DNA of 39,489 nucleotides. Source: Pseudomonadota bacterium (lineage in GTDB: Bacteria > Pseudomonadota > Alphaproteobacteria > Rhizobiales > Beijerinckiaceae). The stretch lies in the NCBI GenBank assembly GCA_023423995.1, contig JAFAEL010000077.1, forward strand, positions 1-39,489, in the 5' to 3' direction. The notes below the pieces were generated by a model. It worked only from the letters and a program-made list of their open reading frames with translations. It was not told where the DNA came from and searched no databases. The translations under genes were made by a program, and so were the position numbers. This document shows, piece by piece, positions 15,528 to 24,941 of this stretch (position 1 is its first letter; every line of letters begins with the position of its first letter).

Positions 15528-16232
15528 ATGTGCAACTGCGCGCATCATCTCGGCTTCTCGCGCCGCTCCCTCCTCAGGACAGCTGCCATTCTTGCTGCCG
15601 CCGGCCCCTTGCGGGTCGCTGCGGCCCGGGCACAAGCGGCGGGCGTGTCCGCCGAAGAGGGACTCAAGCGGCTTATGGAGGGCAATGCGCGCTACGTCGC
15701 CAATTCCCCGAACGTGCGCGACTATTCGGCCCGCCGCGCCGCCTCAGTGGCTGGACAGGCGCCCTTCGCCGCGATCCTGAGCTGCGCAGACTCGCGCGTC
15801 ATCCCTGAACTGGCATTCGACCAGGGCCAGGGCGACCTCTTCGTCGTGCGCCTCGCCGGCAATTTCGTCCAGGACGATGGGCTCGCAAGCCTGGAATACG
15901 CCGTGCGCTTCCTCGGCACCCGCCTCGTCATGGTACTGGGCCACTCGAATTGCGGCGCGGTCGACGCGGCCATCAAGGTGATCAAGGACAAGGCCGAATT
16001 GCCGGGCCACCTGCCGGACCTGATCAACTCCATCAAGCCGGCGGTCGAGATCGCGCGGAAAGCCGAAGGCGGCGATCTCCTCGCGCGCGCCATCGCCGAG
16101 AACGTGCGGTTGAACGCGGAACGGGTGCGTGGCTCGCACCCCATTCTCTCCCAGGCCGCGTCGAGCGAAGGCCTGAAGGTCGTAGGCGGCGTCTACGAGC
16201 TCGCAACCGGGAAGGTCGAGCTGGTCGCCTAG
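15528..16232 (+). CDS. Beta-class carbonic anhydrase with twin-arginine signal
   Basis: A 234-residue beta-carbonic anhydrase that hydrates CO2 to bicarbonate. Zinc ligands are Cys86 (ILSCADSR), His139 and Cys142 (LGHSNCGAV), with the Asp88-Arg90 dyad and the conserved [13 protein letters not shown] stretch. The N-terminus carries a Tat-type signal ([17 protein letters not shown], Arg12-Arg13), so the folded enzyme is exported to the periplasm. Start ATG 15528 follows GGGAGA at proper spacing. The frame is open upstream, but those residues lack sense as a leader. The 3' end overlaps the convergent folD gene by four bases (16229-16232). Confidence 0.93.
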   Translation: MCNCAHHLGFSRRSLLRTAAILAAAGPLRVAAARAQAAGVSAEEGLKRLMEGNARYVANSPNVRDYSARRAASVAGQAPFAAILSCADSRVIPELAFDQGQGDLFVVRLAGNFVQDDGLASLEYAVRFLGTRLVMVLGHSNCGAVDAAIKVIKDKAELPGHLPDLINSIKPAVEIARKAEGGDLLARAIAENVRLNAERVRGSHPILSQAASSEGLKVVGGVYELATGKVELVA

Positions 16233-17116
16233 AGGGGCACCTTCAGGCCGCGCCGGGCGCAGGCCGCCTGGACCGTGTTGCGGAGGAGGCACGCGATGGT
16301 CATCGGCCCCACTCCGCCAGGGACCGGCGTGATGGCCCCGGCGACCCCGGCCGCCTCCGCGAAGGCGACGTCGCCGACGAGCCTCGTCTTGCCCTCGCCG
16401 GCCGACGGGTTCGGGACGCGATTGATGCCGACATCGATCACGGTCGCGCCGGGCTTCACCCAGTCGCCGCGGATCATCTCGGGCCGGCCGACCGCCGCGA
16501 CGAGGAGGTCTGCGCGGCGGCAGACCTCCGGAAGGTTGCGCGTCCTCGAATGGGCGATCGTGACCGTGCAGCTCTCGGCCAGGAGCAGCTGGGCGACGGG
16601 CTTGCCGACGATGTTCGAGCGGCCGACCACGACTGCGTTCATGCCGGACAGATCGGGGTGGACGCTCTTGGCGAGGATGATGCAGCCGAGCGGCGTGCAG
16701 GGCACGAGCGCCTGCTGGCCAGTCGCGAGGAGCCCCGCATTGACAGGGTGGAAGCCGTCCACGTCCTTGGCCGGATCGATGGCGAGCAGGACCTTCGCCG
16801 AATCGATATGCGCCGGAAGCGGCAGTTGGACCAGGATGCCGTCGACCGCCTCGTCCGCGTTCAGCTGGCGGACGAGGGCCAGGACCTCGGCCTCGGAGGC
16901 ATCCGTCGGCAGCTTGTGGTCGAAGCTCCGCATGCCGGCCTCGACCGTCTTGGCGGACTTGTTGCGCACATAGACGCGGCTCGCCGGATCCTCGCCGACG
17001 AGCACGACCGCGAGCCCGGGCGTGACGCCCTGCCCCGCAAGGGCGCGGACCGCCTCCGCGACCTTGCCGCGCAGCCTCTCGCCCTGGGCGTTCCCGTCGA
17101 TGATCGTCGCGCTCAT
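16229..17116 (-). CDS. folD: Bifunctional methylenetetrahydrofolate dehydrogenase / methenyltetrahydrofolate cyclohydrolase
   Basis: A 295-residue FolD of normal length that interconverts 5,10-methylene-, 5,10-methenyl- and 10-formyl-tetrahydrofolate using NADP. Visible signatures are '[17 protein letters not shown]' with Tyr49 and catalytic Lys53, [21 protein letters not shown], the PCTPLGC loop, the Rossmann [12 protein letters not shown] motif and the C-terminal [10 protein letters not shown]. Its ATG directly abuts the stop of the DUF167 gene, so the three genes YggT-DUF167-FolD form one operon. Confidence 0.96.
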   Translation of the reverse strand: MSATIIDGNAQGERLRGKVAEAVRALAGQGVTPGLAVVLVGEDPASRVYVRNKSAKTVEAGMRSFDHKLPTDASEAEVLALVRQLNADEAVDGILVQLPLPAHIDSAKVLLAIDPAKDVDGFHPVNAGLLATGQQALVPCTPLGCIILAKSVHPDLSGMNAVVVGRSNIVGKPVAQLLLAESCTVTIAHSRTRNLPEVCRRADLLVAAVGRPEMIRGDWVKPGATVIDVGINRVPNPSAGEGKTRLVGDVAFAEAAGVAGAITPVPGGVGPMTIACLLRNTVQAACARRGLKVPL

Positions 17117-17443
17117 TCAGGTCTTTTCCGTTCCGCAGGCCGCCGCAAGCGCGCCCGCCAGTACCGCCGGATCACCCGCGATGGCCAGCGTCTTCAGGCG
17201 CGCGGTGGCGCCCGTCTCGAGCCGTACGGCCGAGGCCGCCACCCCGAGCGCCTTCGCCAGGAGCTTCCGCACCGCCTCGTTCGCCGCCCCGTCCTCCGGG
17301 ACGCTCCTGACCCGGAGCTTCAGCACGGCGCGTCCGTCGCTGAGCCGGTCGACCCCGTCTATGGCGTCGCGCCCCCCGCGCGGCGTGACCCGGACGACCA
17401 CCGACAGGCCGCCCGGCGTCTCACGCCAGGGCAGCTCCCCCAT
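17117..17443 (-). CDS. DUF167 (YggU-like) small protein
   Basis: A 108-residue protein of the DUF167/YggU family. The core is VRVTPRGGRDAIDGV, LKLRVRSVPEDGAANEAVRKLLAKALGVAASAVRL and a final ARLKTLAI. Its biochemical role is unknown. The start ATG shares its A with the TGA stop of the YggT gene (TGATG at 17441-17445), which indicates translational coupling. folD begins immediately after its stop. The YggT-YggU pairing is widespread in bacteria. Confidence 0.9.
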   Translation of the reverse strand: MGELPWRETPGGLSVVVRVTPRGGRDAIDGVDRLSDGRAVLKLRVRSVPEDGAANEAVRKLLAKALGVAASAVRLETGATARLKTLAIAGDPAVLAGALAAACGTEKT

Positions 17444-17733
17444 CAGAAGGCGACGGGATAGGCGTAGTCGCGGATCCAGCCCTGGATCAGGAAGATGAGC
17501 AGGAGGAGGATGATCGGCGAGATGTCGATGCCGCCGAGATTGGGCAGGATGCGGCGGATCGGCCGCAGGACCGGCTCGGTGATCTGGTAGAGGAAGTTCC
17601 AGATGGTGCGCACGACGTCGTTGCGCATGTTCACGACCCCGAACGCGACCAGCCAGCTCATCACGGCCGAGGCGATGAGGATCCAGACATAGAGCTGGAA
17701 CGCCAGCATGATGACGTCGAGGAGCGCGCGCAT
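17443..17733 (-). CDS. YggT family integral membrane protein
   Basis: A 96-residue membrane protein. Two hydrophobic segments (about residues 3-28, [24 protein letters not shown], and about 65-85, [15 protein letters not shown]) flank the YggT hallmark [34 protein letters not shown]. The frame is open to 17796, but ATG 17733 begins the conserved membrane segment directly. Members are linked to cell-envelope and division functions in several bacteria, with no defined activity. It is the first gene of the operon with DUF167 and folD. Confidence 0.9.
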   Translation of the reverse strand: MRALLDVIMLAFQLYVWILIASAVMSWLVAFGVVNMRNDVVRTIWNFLYQITEPVLRPIRRILPNLGGIDISPIILLLLIFLIQGWIRDYAYPVAF

Positions 17734-17862
17734 GGGAGATCTGAACCGCCGCCGGAAGTGTCCAGGCCATGTATCCGGCCGACCCGGCCGGGACAACCCA
17801 GTGATGCGGATGCGGTGATCGGGCTAGCCGCGCGCGTCGCGGCGAGATGCGCGAAACCATCC

Positions 17863-17925
17863 CGAGGTCAAGGCGAGGTCAACGCGAGCTCGCGCGAGGC
17901 CACGACGACCTCAAGACGAGGTCAA
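17863..17925. repeat. Three direct copies of a 9-base motif upstream of the tRNA promoter
   Basis: CGAGGTCAA occurs at 17863-17871, 17874-17882 and 17917-17925. The first two are 11 bases apart (one helical turn) and the third is 43 bases further on. They lie 60-120 bases before the tRNA promoter. They may be regulator sites or simple low-complexity sequence. Confidence 0.35.
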
Positions 17926-17983
17926 CGAGGCAAAAAAGAGCGAATTGCGACGAGAAGAAGCCGCCCGGAGGCCGCGATCGCCG

Positions 17984-18011
17984 TTGACGCGCAGCGAAGC
18001 GCGCCCTACAA
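17984..18011 (+). promoter_or_regulatory. Promoter of tRNA-Ala
   Basis: TTGACG (17984-17989) and CTACAA (18006-18011) are separated by 16 bases, and the -10 ends 12 bases before the mature tRNA 5' end. This fits an alphaproteobacterial housekeeping promoter of a stable RNA gene. Confidence 0.7.
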
Positions 18012-18023
18012 GGCCGGCGCCCT

Positions 18024-18099
18024 GGGGCTGTAGCTCAGATGGGAGAGCGCTGCAATCGCACTGCAGAGGTCAGGGGTTCGATTCCCCTCAGCTCCACCA
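18024..18099 (+). tRNA. tRNA-Ala (anticodon CGC)
   Basis: A 76-base tRNA gene with encoded CCA. The acceptor stem GGGGCTG pairs with CAGCTCC (one G-U). The D-arm is GCTCAGATGGGAGAGC, the anticodon stem CTGCA/TGCAG encloses loop ATCGCAC with anticodon CGC, and the T-arm is AGGGGTTCGATTCCCCT. The discriminator A is followed by CCA. It reads the GCG codon, frequent in this high-GC genome. No duplicate of its 3' end is seen elsewhere in the window, so there is no sign that it serves as an attachment site here. Confidence 0.96.
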
Positions 18100-18890
18100 G
18101 GGTATCTCCCCAAACTCCCAGTTTCCTGCTGCCCAGGAATATGGTCGTGTTTTCCGCGACTTAGCCGAGGGCCTCGCCTAGCCAGGCGGTCTCTGGGCGT
18201 GGATTGCGGTCTCCATGGCGCCGATTGGCGGCCCAGTCTCTGAGCCCTCCAAAACCGTTTCCAAAGATGCCGATGCGACGTGCCTTCATTCCCCTGTCGC
18301 TCGGCCTCGCCCTGCTCGCCTTCGGCGCGGCAGCGCTTCCCCTCCCCCGCGATGCGCTCTGGCTGGTGGTGCGCTCCTGCATCGTGGCGCAGGAGACCTT
18401 CGGCAACCCATTCCCCTGCCTGAAGGTCGATGCCGGCCAGGGTGCCGGGCCCGGCTACGCCATCGTCCGGGCGCCGGATCGCTCCACCCACATCATTCTC
18501 ACGCCGCTCGTCCACATCCCCGGCGTCGAAAGCCCGGAGCTGCTGCGGGATGGTGCGGGCGCCTATTGGCGGGCCGCCTTCGAGGCGCGGCGCTATGTGG
18601 TCGAGAGCGCAGGCGGGCGCATCCGGGAGGGCGACGTCGGGCTTGCGCTCAACTCGATGGACACCCGCAGCCAGGACCAGCTGCACATCCATGCCGAGTG
18701 CTTCCGGCCGAACGTGCTGGCGACGCTCCGCGCCTCCGCTCCACCGCCGAACGCAGGCTGGGGACGCCTTCGCGCAACATTGGAAGGGGAACCGTATCTC
18801 CTTCGTACGATCACGCGAGCGGAGCTCGACGCCACGAACCTATTTGCCCTGCTTGCCGCGATGCCGGGAGCCGGCGGCGATCCAGCTCGC

Positions 18891-20542
<1,652 letters not shown>

Positions 20543-20546
<4 letters not shown>

Positions 20547-21016
20547 GATGCCGTCCTCCGATCCTGTGATCCCCTGACGTTCTCCTTCTGTCTCAGCCCG
20601 AAGAAGCGCGGTCCGTTCCAGTTCGTGCCCGTGATGGCGCGAGCCACCTTGGAGAGGCTCTCGAAGCGCTGCCCGTTCCAGGCATAGCCCTCCTCCAGCA
20701 CCATGACCCGGTGCAGATTGCCCTCCCACTCACGCACGAGCAGCGTGCCGGGCTTGGTGCCGCGCAGCTCGGGCGGGGGCAGATCGCCCTCCCCTCGCTC
20801 GAGCCGCTCCAAGGCCCGAATGGTCTCGCGGTCGAGATCACCGAGGGCGTCCGCCTGGACCCGGTAGGCTAGGATCCGCTGCAGCACGGAGCGCGGCAGG
20901 CCCTCCGGCGCTGCGCGCCCGAACAGCACGCGCCACCGGCGGCGTAGGCTGGCGAGGTCCGTCGCGGTGAGCCGGGCAAGATCGGCCTCGAGCCGATCTT
21001 CCGAGTTCCGGGACAT
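20543..21016 (-). CDS. DUF2924 domain protein
   Basis: A 157-residue protein of the DUF2924 family: DLASLRRRWRVLFGRAAPEGLPRSVLQRILAYRVQADALGDLD, then TLLVREWEGNLHRVMVLEEGYAWNGQRFESLSKVARAITGTNWNGPRFFGL. The second half is the family core, likely a small DNA- or protein-binding fold. The function is unknown. The family repeatedly occurs just upstream of serine recombinases in alphaproteobacteria, and here its stop overlaps the recombinase GTG by four bases, so the two are translationally coupled. Confidence 0.88.
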
Positions 21017-21028
21017 AGCCGGCCCCGC

Positions 21029-21544
21029 TTAGGCCAGCGCCGCCTCTGCGCCTTCCGCCTGCTTGGCGCGCGAGCGGCGCTTGGGTGCGGCAGGCTCCTC
21101 GACCACGATCCGGTACGCGGTCGTGCCATCCTCGCGCGAGCTCTTGAGCAGCGGCTTGCCGGCTGAGCGCAGTCGCGATAGCGCGGCCCGGGTGGTATGC
21201 GGCAACCAGCCGGTTGCGCCCATCAGCTCAGCGATGCTCGCCCCCTCCGCGCGCCCAAGGAGCTCCAGGATCATGGTCTGCTTGGTGGCCGGACCCGGCG
21301 CGGCACCCGCTTCGGCCTTAACCCGCGTCTGCCGCGGCGGGCGAAGCCCGATCGCCCGGTAGCCGGCCCGGGTCGGCACATGCCCGCGCTCCTCGGCGCG
21401 GATCAGTCCGTCGCGTTCGAGGCGGCCGAGGAGCCGCTGCCGCGTCGCCGGCTTCGTCGCCTCCGGAATCTCGACCGCACCGCCTCGTTCGGCAGCCGCA
21501 AGGAGGATGGTAGTCTCAGTCTTGCTCAGGTTGATGGTGGTCAT
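21029..21544 (-). CDS. DUF3489 domain protein (winged-helix-like)
   Basis: A 171-residue protein of the DUF3489 family. The N-terminal half (LSKTETTILLAAAERGGAVEIP...RQRLLGRLERDGLIRAEERG) resembles a marR-like winged helix. The C-terminal half, 'KQTMILELLGRAEGASIAELMGATGWLPHTTRAALSRLRSAGKPL', is the DUF3489 signature and also reads as a helix-turn-helix. AAGGAGG lies seven bases before ATG 21544. It is the first gene of the DUF3489-DUF2924-recombinase operon (12-base gap to DUF2924) and may regulate it. Confidence 0.88.
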   Translation of the reverse strand: MTTINLSKTETTILLAAAERGGAVEIPEATKPATRQRLLGRLERDGLIRAEERGHVPTRAGYRAIGLRPPRQTRVKAEAGAAPGPATKQTMILELLGRAEGASIAELMGATGWLPHTTRAALSRLRSAGKPLLKSSREDGTTAYRIVVEEPAAPKRRSRAKQAEGAEAALA

Positions 21545-21749
21545 ATGGCTGCCTCCTTGCCGGGACGAGCCCCGGCACCACCCCGGCCCCGCGATCGGCC
21601 AGGAGGCCGGCGGGGTCGAGCGAGGAGCGGGTCGAGGCGGCCAGGCTAAGGTTCAGCCCGCCCTCCACGGGAGCCACTCACGCTCCGTTCGCCCCGACAG
21701 TCCAGTCTAATAAGCACCTTGGCGCGACCATTCTGCAGAAGCGGGAAGC

Positions 21750-21778
21750 TTGACCGTTCCCAGGACCAACAACATATC
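21750..21778 (+). promoter_or_regulatory. Putative promoter of the MucR-like pseudogene
   Basis: TTGACC (21750-21755), a 17-base spacer and CATATC (21773-21778) lie 14 bases before ATG 21793. The spacing is ideal and the -35 is strong. Confidence 0.5.
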
Positions 21779-21792
21779 AATGATCGGGCAGC

Positions 21793-22277
21793 ATGGAGGA
21801 CCAATTGCAGGACCAGGGCCAAACATCCACGAATGATCTTCAGCTCCTCACGGCCGAACTCGTGGGATCTATGTCGCCAACAACACGGTGCACACGAGCG
21901 AACTGCCAGGTCTGATCTCGTCGGTGCACGCCGCCTTGAACGCTCTACGGCAACCGAAGGCAGCAGAACCTGAGAAGCCCACCCCGCCTGTCCCGATCAA
22001 GAAGTCGGTCACTCCGGACTACCTGATCAGCCTGGAAGACGGCCGCCGCTACAAGTCGCTGAAGCGCCACCTGGCAGGCAAAGGCGTGACGCCGGCCGAG
22101 TACCGCCAGAAATAGGGTCTGCCGTCCGACTATCCGATGACAGCGCCGGCCTATTCCGAGCGGCGCTCGCAGCTCGCCAAGACGATCGGCCTTGGCCGCA
22201 AAAAGGAAGAAGCTCCGGCTCCTCCCACGAAAAGCCGCGAAAGGAAGAAGTCAGCAGCTCCGGCCGGGATGGTCTGA
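21793..22277 (+). pseudogene. Ros/MucR-family regulator, pseudogene (frameshift and nonsense codon)
   Basis: Three pieces in two frames together reconstruct a MucR/Ros regulator. From ATG 21793 comes MEDQLQDQGQTSTNDLQLLTAELV. After a one-base deletion near 21865 the frame moves to IYVANNTVHTSELPGLISSVHAALNAL, then PIKKSVTPDYLISLEDGRRYKSLKRHLAGKGVTPAEYRQK. A TAG at 22113-22115 replaces the conserved Trp codon (TGG). The remaining frame reads GLPSDYPMTAPAYSERRSQLAKTIGLGRKK to a TGA at 22275. The zinc-finger Cys is Ser (ISLEDG for ICLEDG) and the distal His is lost, so even a repaired protein would lack the usual zinc site. Some Ros homologues fold without zinc, so this alone does not prove decay. 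Confidence 0.85.
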
Positions 22278-22440
22278 CGCGAAGAGGGCGGCCAAGACCC
22301 GAGCATGCCCATCCTCTCTGCGCGTGCGCGCGGAGGCAGCAACGCTCCTGAAGGCAAGGTCTGACCCATTGCGGAGCTTCGAAGCGTCAGCCTAGTGGTA
22401 GCACGGCAGACCCAGCCCGGAGGCAAACCTCAGGGAGGAC

Positions 22441-22454
22441 GGCATTGTCACGTT
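22441..22454 (+). repeat. Left terminal inverted repeat of the IS6-family element
   Basis: GGCATTGTCACGTT, a perfect complement of 23211-23224. Beyond base 14 the two ends diverge. Confidence 0.9.
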
Positions 22455-22478
22455 CGCCGCTCGCGGTAGCATCGGCGA

Positions 22479-23171
22479 ATGCGCCGCTCGCCGTTCTGTG
22501 GTCACCGTTTCCCGCCTGATGTCATCCGGCAGGCGGTGTGGCTCTACCTGCGATTCACGCTCAGCTTCCGGGATGTCGAGGACCTGCTCGCGGAACGCGG
22601 CATCGACATCTCATACGAGACGATCAGGCGCTGGGTGCTCAAATTCGGGCCGATCTTCGCCCGCGAGCTTCGACGGCGAAGGCCGCGCCCGAGTTCGATC
22701 TGGCACCTCGACGAGATGGTGATCCGGATTGGCGGCGAGCGGCTCTGGCTCTGGCGAGCCGTCGACAGTGAAGGCGAGGTGCACGAGATCCTCGTCCAGC
22801 GACGGCGTGACACCAAGGCGGCGCTCCGTCTGATGCGGAAGCTTCTTCGCAAGCAGGGCTTCACCCCGACCGTGATGGTGAGGGACAAACTCGCCTCATA
22901 CGGCTGTGCGCGTCGGAAGCTCGGGCTCGCCTGTCGCCATGACCGAGGGCTCCGCGCCAACAACCGTGCTGAAAACTCCCACCAGCCGGTTCGAGGCCGT
23001 GAGCGCAAGATGCAGCGCTTCAAGTCGGCCGGTTCGGCTCAACGGTTTCTCTCGGCTCACGCGGCGGTTCACAACACCTTGAACGTACAGCGCCACCTGA
23101 TCTCCCGCCCAACCCTTCGCCTATTTCGGGCCAAAGCTCACGAGCGGGGGCGGACCGCAACGGCAAACTGA
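22479..23171 (+). CDS. IS6-family DDE transposase
   Basis: A 230-residue transposase of full IS6 length. The N-terminus has the family helix-turn-helix (FPPDVIRQAVWLYLRFTLSFRDVEDLLAERGIDISYETIRRWV). The catalytic residues are Asp78 (WHLDEMVIRI), Asp136 (VRDKLASYG) and Glu165 (NNRAENSHQPVRGRERKMQRFKS shortened here as NNRAENSHQP). 'AQRFLSAHAAVHNTLNVQRHL' completes the core. No frameshift or stop is present, so it may be functional. IS6 transposases form cointegrates and often assemble composite elements, relevant to the gene island to its right. Confidence 0.93.
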   Translation: MRRSPFCGHRFPPDVIRQAVWLYLRFTLSFRDVEDLLAERGIDISYETIRRWVLKFGPIFARELRRRRPRPSSIWHLDEMVIRIGGERLWLWRAVDSEGEVHEILVQRRRDTKAALRLMRKLLRKQGFTPTVMVRDKLASYGCARRKLGLACRHDRGLRANNRAENSHQPVRGRERKMQRFKSAGSAQRFLSAHAAVHNTLNVQRHLISRPTLRLFRAKAHERGRTATAN

Positions 23172-23210
23172 TCACGGAAGATCCAATCAGCACCGCGTCC
23201 GCGCGGCCGT

Positions 23211-23224
23211 AACGTGACAATGCC
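23211..23224 (-). repeat. Right terminal inverted repeat of the IS6-family element
   Basis: AACGTGACAATGCC, complementary to the left repeat. With the 11 adjacent internal bases it also matches the isolated end at 34720-34744 in 24 of 25 positions. Confidence 0.9.
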
Positions 23225-23660
23225 GCGGCAGGGCTGCCGGTGGTCTGCATCGAGACCCGCCATACGAAGGCAGCTATCTCCGCGATGATCAACAAGAACG
23301 ACGGGAACGACGCGCGCTCGATCACGCAGATTATCCGGTCGGGCTGGTTCAAGCAGGTCCATATGAAGTCGGCCGAGAGCCAGGAACTACAGACCTTGCT
23401 GACGACACGCCGCTTCCTCGTGAACAAGCTGCGCGATCATGAGAACGAGATACGCGGCGCCCTTGGCCCACGGGTTGAAGGTCGGGCGGGTGTCTGTGGC
23501 AGGGTTCGCCGGGCGAGTTCGTGAGCTGGTGGCCGGCAATTCACGGCTGGAGCTATGTATGGAAGCGTTGCTGCGCTGCCGCCAGGCTCTGATCCGCGAG
23601 CTTCACGATCTTCACCTAGCGCTGCTTCGGATCGTGAAGAACGACGAGGTCTGCCGCGCG
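23225..23660 (+). pseudogene. IS110-family transposase fragment (5' truncated by IS6, frameshifted, 3' truncated)
   Basis: Directly after the IS6 end the frame reads AAGLPVVCIETRHTKAA, NKNDGNDARSITQIIRSGWF, then SQELQTLLTTRRFLVNKL and ENEIRGAL, all IS110 transposase signatures of the DEDD N-terminal domain. A loss of about two bases near 23468 shifts the frame, which continues as AHGLKVGRVSVAGFAGRVRELV and ends near IVKNDEVCR (about 23658). The start, the second half and the C-terminal catalytic-Ser domain are missing. Confidence 0.85.
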
Positions 23661-23858
23661 TTCTCCGCCTCGAACTCCTTCGGGCTCACTTCGTCACGCT
23701 TCAAGCTGCCGTACTCGCTGCAGCAGCGATAGAACATTCACCTTCGTCACGCCGATCAACAGGATCGCCTCCGCAACCGTCCAACCTTGTGCCATCAGCC
23801 CCTCACCCAGTCGTGTCGCCGTGACGATCCCCTCGGGCTTGTGGCGCCTCCTCGACAT
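23660..23858 (-). pseudogene. IS3-family OrfA remnant
   Basis: From ATG 23858, preceded by GGAGGA, the minus strand encodes MSRRRHKPEGIVTATRLG, then GWTVAEAILLIGVTKVN, resembling OrfA of IS3-family elements (MSRRRHxPEEIV...IGVTxVTYYRW). After KVN the frame is broken. The next frame continues YRCCSEYGSLKRDEVSPKEFEAENAR until it meets the IS110 fragment near 23660. The element end is probably near 23913. OrfB is absent. Confidence 0.8.
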
Positions 23859-23923
23859 AGAACAGTCCTCCACTGGGTCTAAGACCATAGCCCAGGGAGG
23901 ACCACCTCTCAGGAAAAGAACCA

Positions 23924-23972
23924 GACATTTTCGATTACCTCCGGCACTTCTACAATGCGGCCAAGCGCGTTC
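23924..23972 (+). pseudogene. Possible scrap of an IS3-family OrfB C-terminus
   Basis: A short in-frame run, DIFDYLRHFYNAAKRV, resembles the DxFDYIERFYNxxRRHS segment near the C-terminus of IS3-type OrfB transposases. It is too short to assign firmly. It lies just outside the OrfA remnant's end in the AT-richer gap before the GntR gene. Confidence 0.35.
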
Positions 23973-24060
23973 TACTTCAAATTGCGTATCATTTTCAAGT
24001 TCAAATCGGAAATTTGTTCGATAATGACGGTGTGTCCACCGAGCCGGCATCAGGCCACAT

Positions 24061-24819
24061 CTACCTGAGCTTTCGTACTCTGGCACGCCGTCCGATGCCC
24101 GAAGGAAGGACGTTCTTTTTAGCCCCAGCGCCGTCTCGCGTGCCGGTCAGTGTCTCCACCTCAGGGATCTCAGCGATCAAATCAACAAACGACATCGCCG
24201 AAGCGACATGCTCGTTCATTGCGGCGGCCGCGGCCGCGTCATCGCCTGCTTCCAATGCCTGGAGGACCGCATCATGTCCGGCGATGGAGCGTTCGAGTCC
24301 GCCGGCGCGGCTGAAGGGATAGCGGCGATAGGCTTGAAGCCGGCTGCGGATGTGACGAACCTGGCCGAGCAGATAGTCGTTCTTGCTCGCCTTGTAGATG
24401 ATCTCGTGAAACGCTTGGTTCGCGTTGGCGTATCCCGAGGTGTCGCCTCCTTCGACATAGCTGCGCGCTTCGTTGTGGATCGCGTTCAGCTCTGTCAGCT
24501 CCTGTCGCGTTATGCGGCGCGCGGCGAGGCCGGCGCAAAAGCCCTCAAGACAGGTGAGAACTTCCCACATCGCGACGATTTCGCGAACCGTGAGGCGCGT
24601 AACAACCGCGCCGTGGCGCGGTCGGAAGGTGACGAGATTAAGCGTCGCGAGCTGAAGGAGCGCTTCCCGAACGGGCGTCCGCGAAATCTCGAAACGACTA
24701 CAGATCTCCTGTTCGTCGAGTCGATCGCCCGGACCGTAAGCTCCGCTCCTGATCTGCTGCTCAAGCCAGTCCCGGACGGATTCCGCCCGGGACGCGTCCT
24801 GAGAATTCCCACTGGGCAA
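24061..24819 (-). CDS. GntR-family transcriptional regulator, FCD (FadR-like) subfamily
   Basis: A 252-residue regulator. The winged helix-turn-helix covers about residues 12-75 (IRSGAYGPGDRLDEQEICSRFEISRTPVREALLQL). The FCD ligand domain follows (about 85-215), with His138 (ANQAFHEIIY), His182 (AGHDAVLQAL) and His204 (MNEHVASA) at the positions of the family's metal or carboxylate site. FCD members usually sense small organic acids. The start is TTG 24819, since GAGAGGA lies about eight bases upstream and no ATG or GTG is in frame nearby. It is 122 bases downstream of the monooxygenase gene on the same strand and is the natural candidate regulator of the island. Confidence 0.9.
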   Translation of the reverse strand: MPSGNSQDASRAESVRDWLEQQIRSGAYGPGDRLDEQEICSRFEISRTPVREALLQLATLNLVTFRPRHGAVVTRLTVREIVAMWEVLTCLEGFCAGLAARRITRQELTELNAIHNEARSYVEGGDTSGYANANQAFHEIIYKASKNDYLLGQVRHIRSRLQAYRRYPFSRAGGLERSIAGHDAVLQALEAGDDAAAAAAMNEHVASAMSFVDLIAEIPEVETLTGTRDGAGAKKNVLPSGIGRRARVRKLR

Positions 24820-24941
24820 TAGTTCGTCCTCTCGCAGCGAGGCAGCAACCTCTATAGCATAGCCAAATCGAACAGCCTCGGCGCTCCGGGACAGCTGCTT
24901 CCAGCCCTGACTTTGTGATCCGATCGGCGGGACCGCTCGGG

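Larger units (their letters stand above)
22441..23224 (+). mobile_element. IS6-family insertion sequence (784 bp)
   Basis: Perfect 14-base terminal inverted repeats, GGCATTGTCACGTT at 22441-22454 and its complement at 23211-23224, bracket one transposase gene in the length range of the IS6 family. The 8-base flanks (GGGAGGAC left, GCGGCAGG right) differ, so there is no target duplication. Either the flanks recombined, or the element is left from cointegrate formation. The right end sits directly against an IS110 transposase fragment. Confidence 0.9.

Noticed and set aside
18024..18099. tRNA-Ala as the attachment site of the recombinase module
   Set aside because: No repeat of the tRNA 3' end occurs in the window, and large serine recombinases do not usually target tRNA genes. 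cdh lies between the tRNA and the module.
18006..18692. Minus-strand frame opposite the tRNA and cdh 5' half
   Set aside because: It crosses a tRNA gene and is antisense to cdh. It has no domain or ribosome site.
22388..22425. tRNA-like D-arm sequence (CCTAGTGGTAGCACGG)
   Set aside because: No matching acceptor stem, anticodon stem or T-arm can be built around it.
22433..23232. Target-site duplication of the IS6 element
   Set aside because: The eight bases on each side (GGGAGGAC and GCGGCAGG) do not match.
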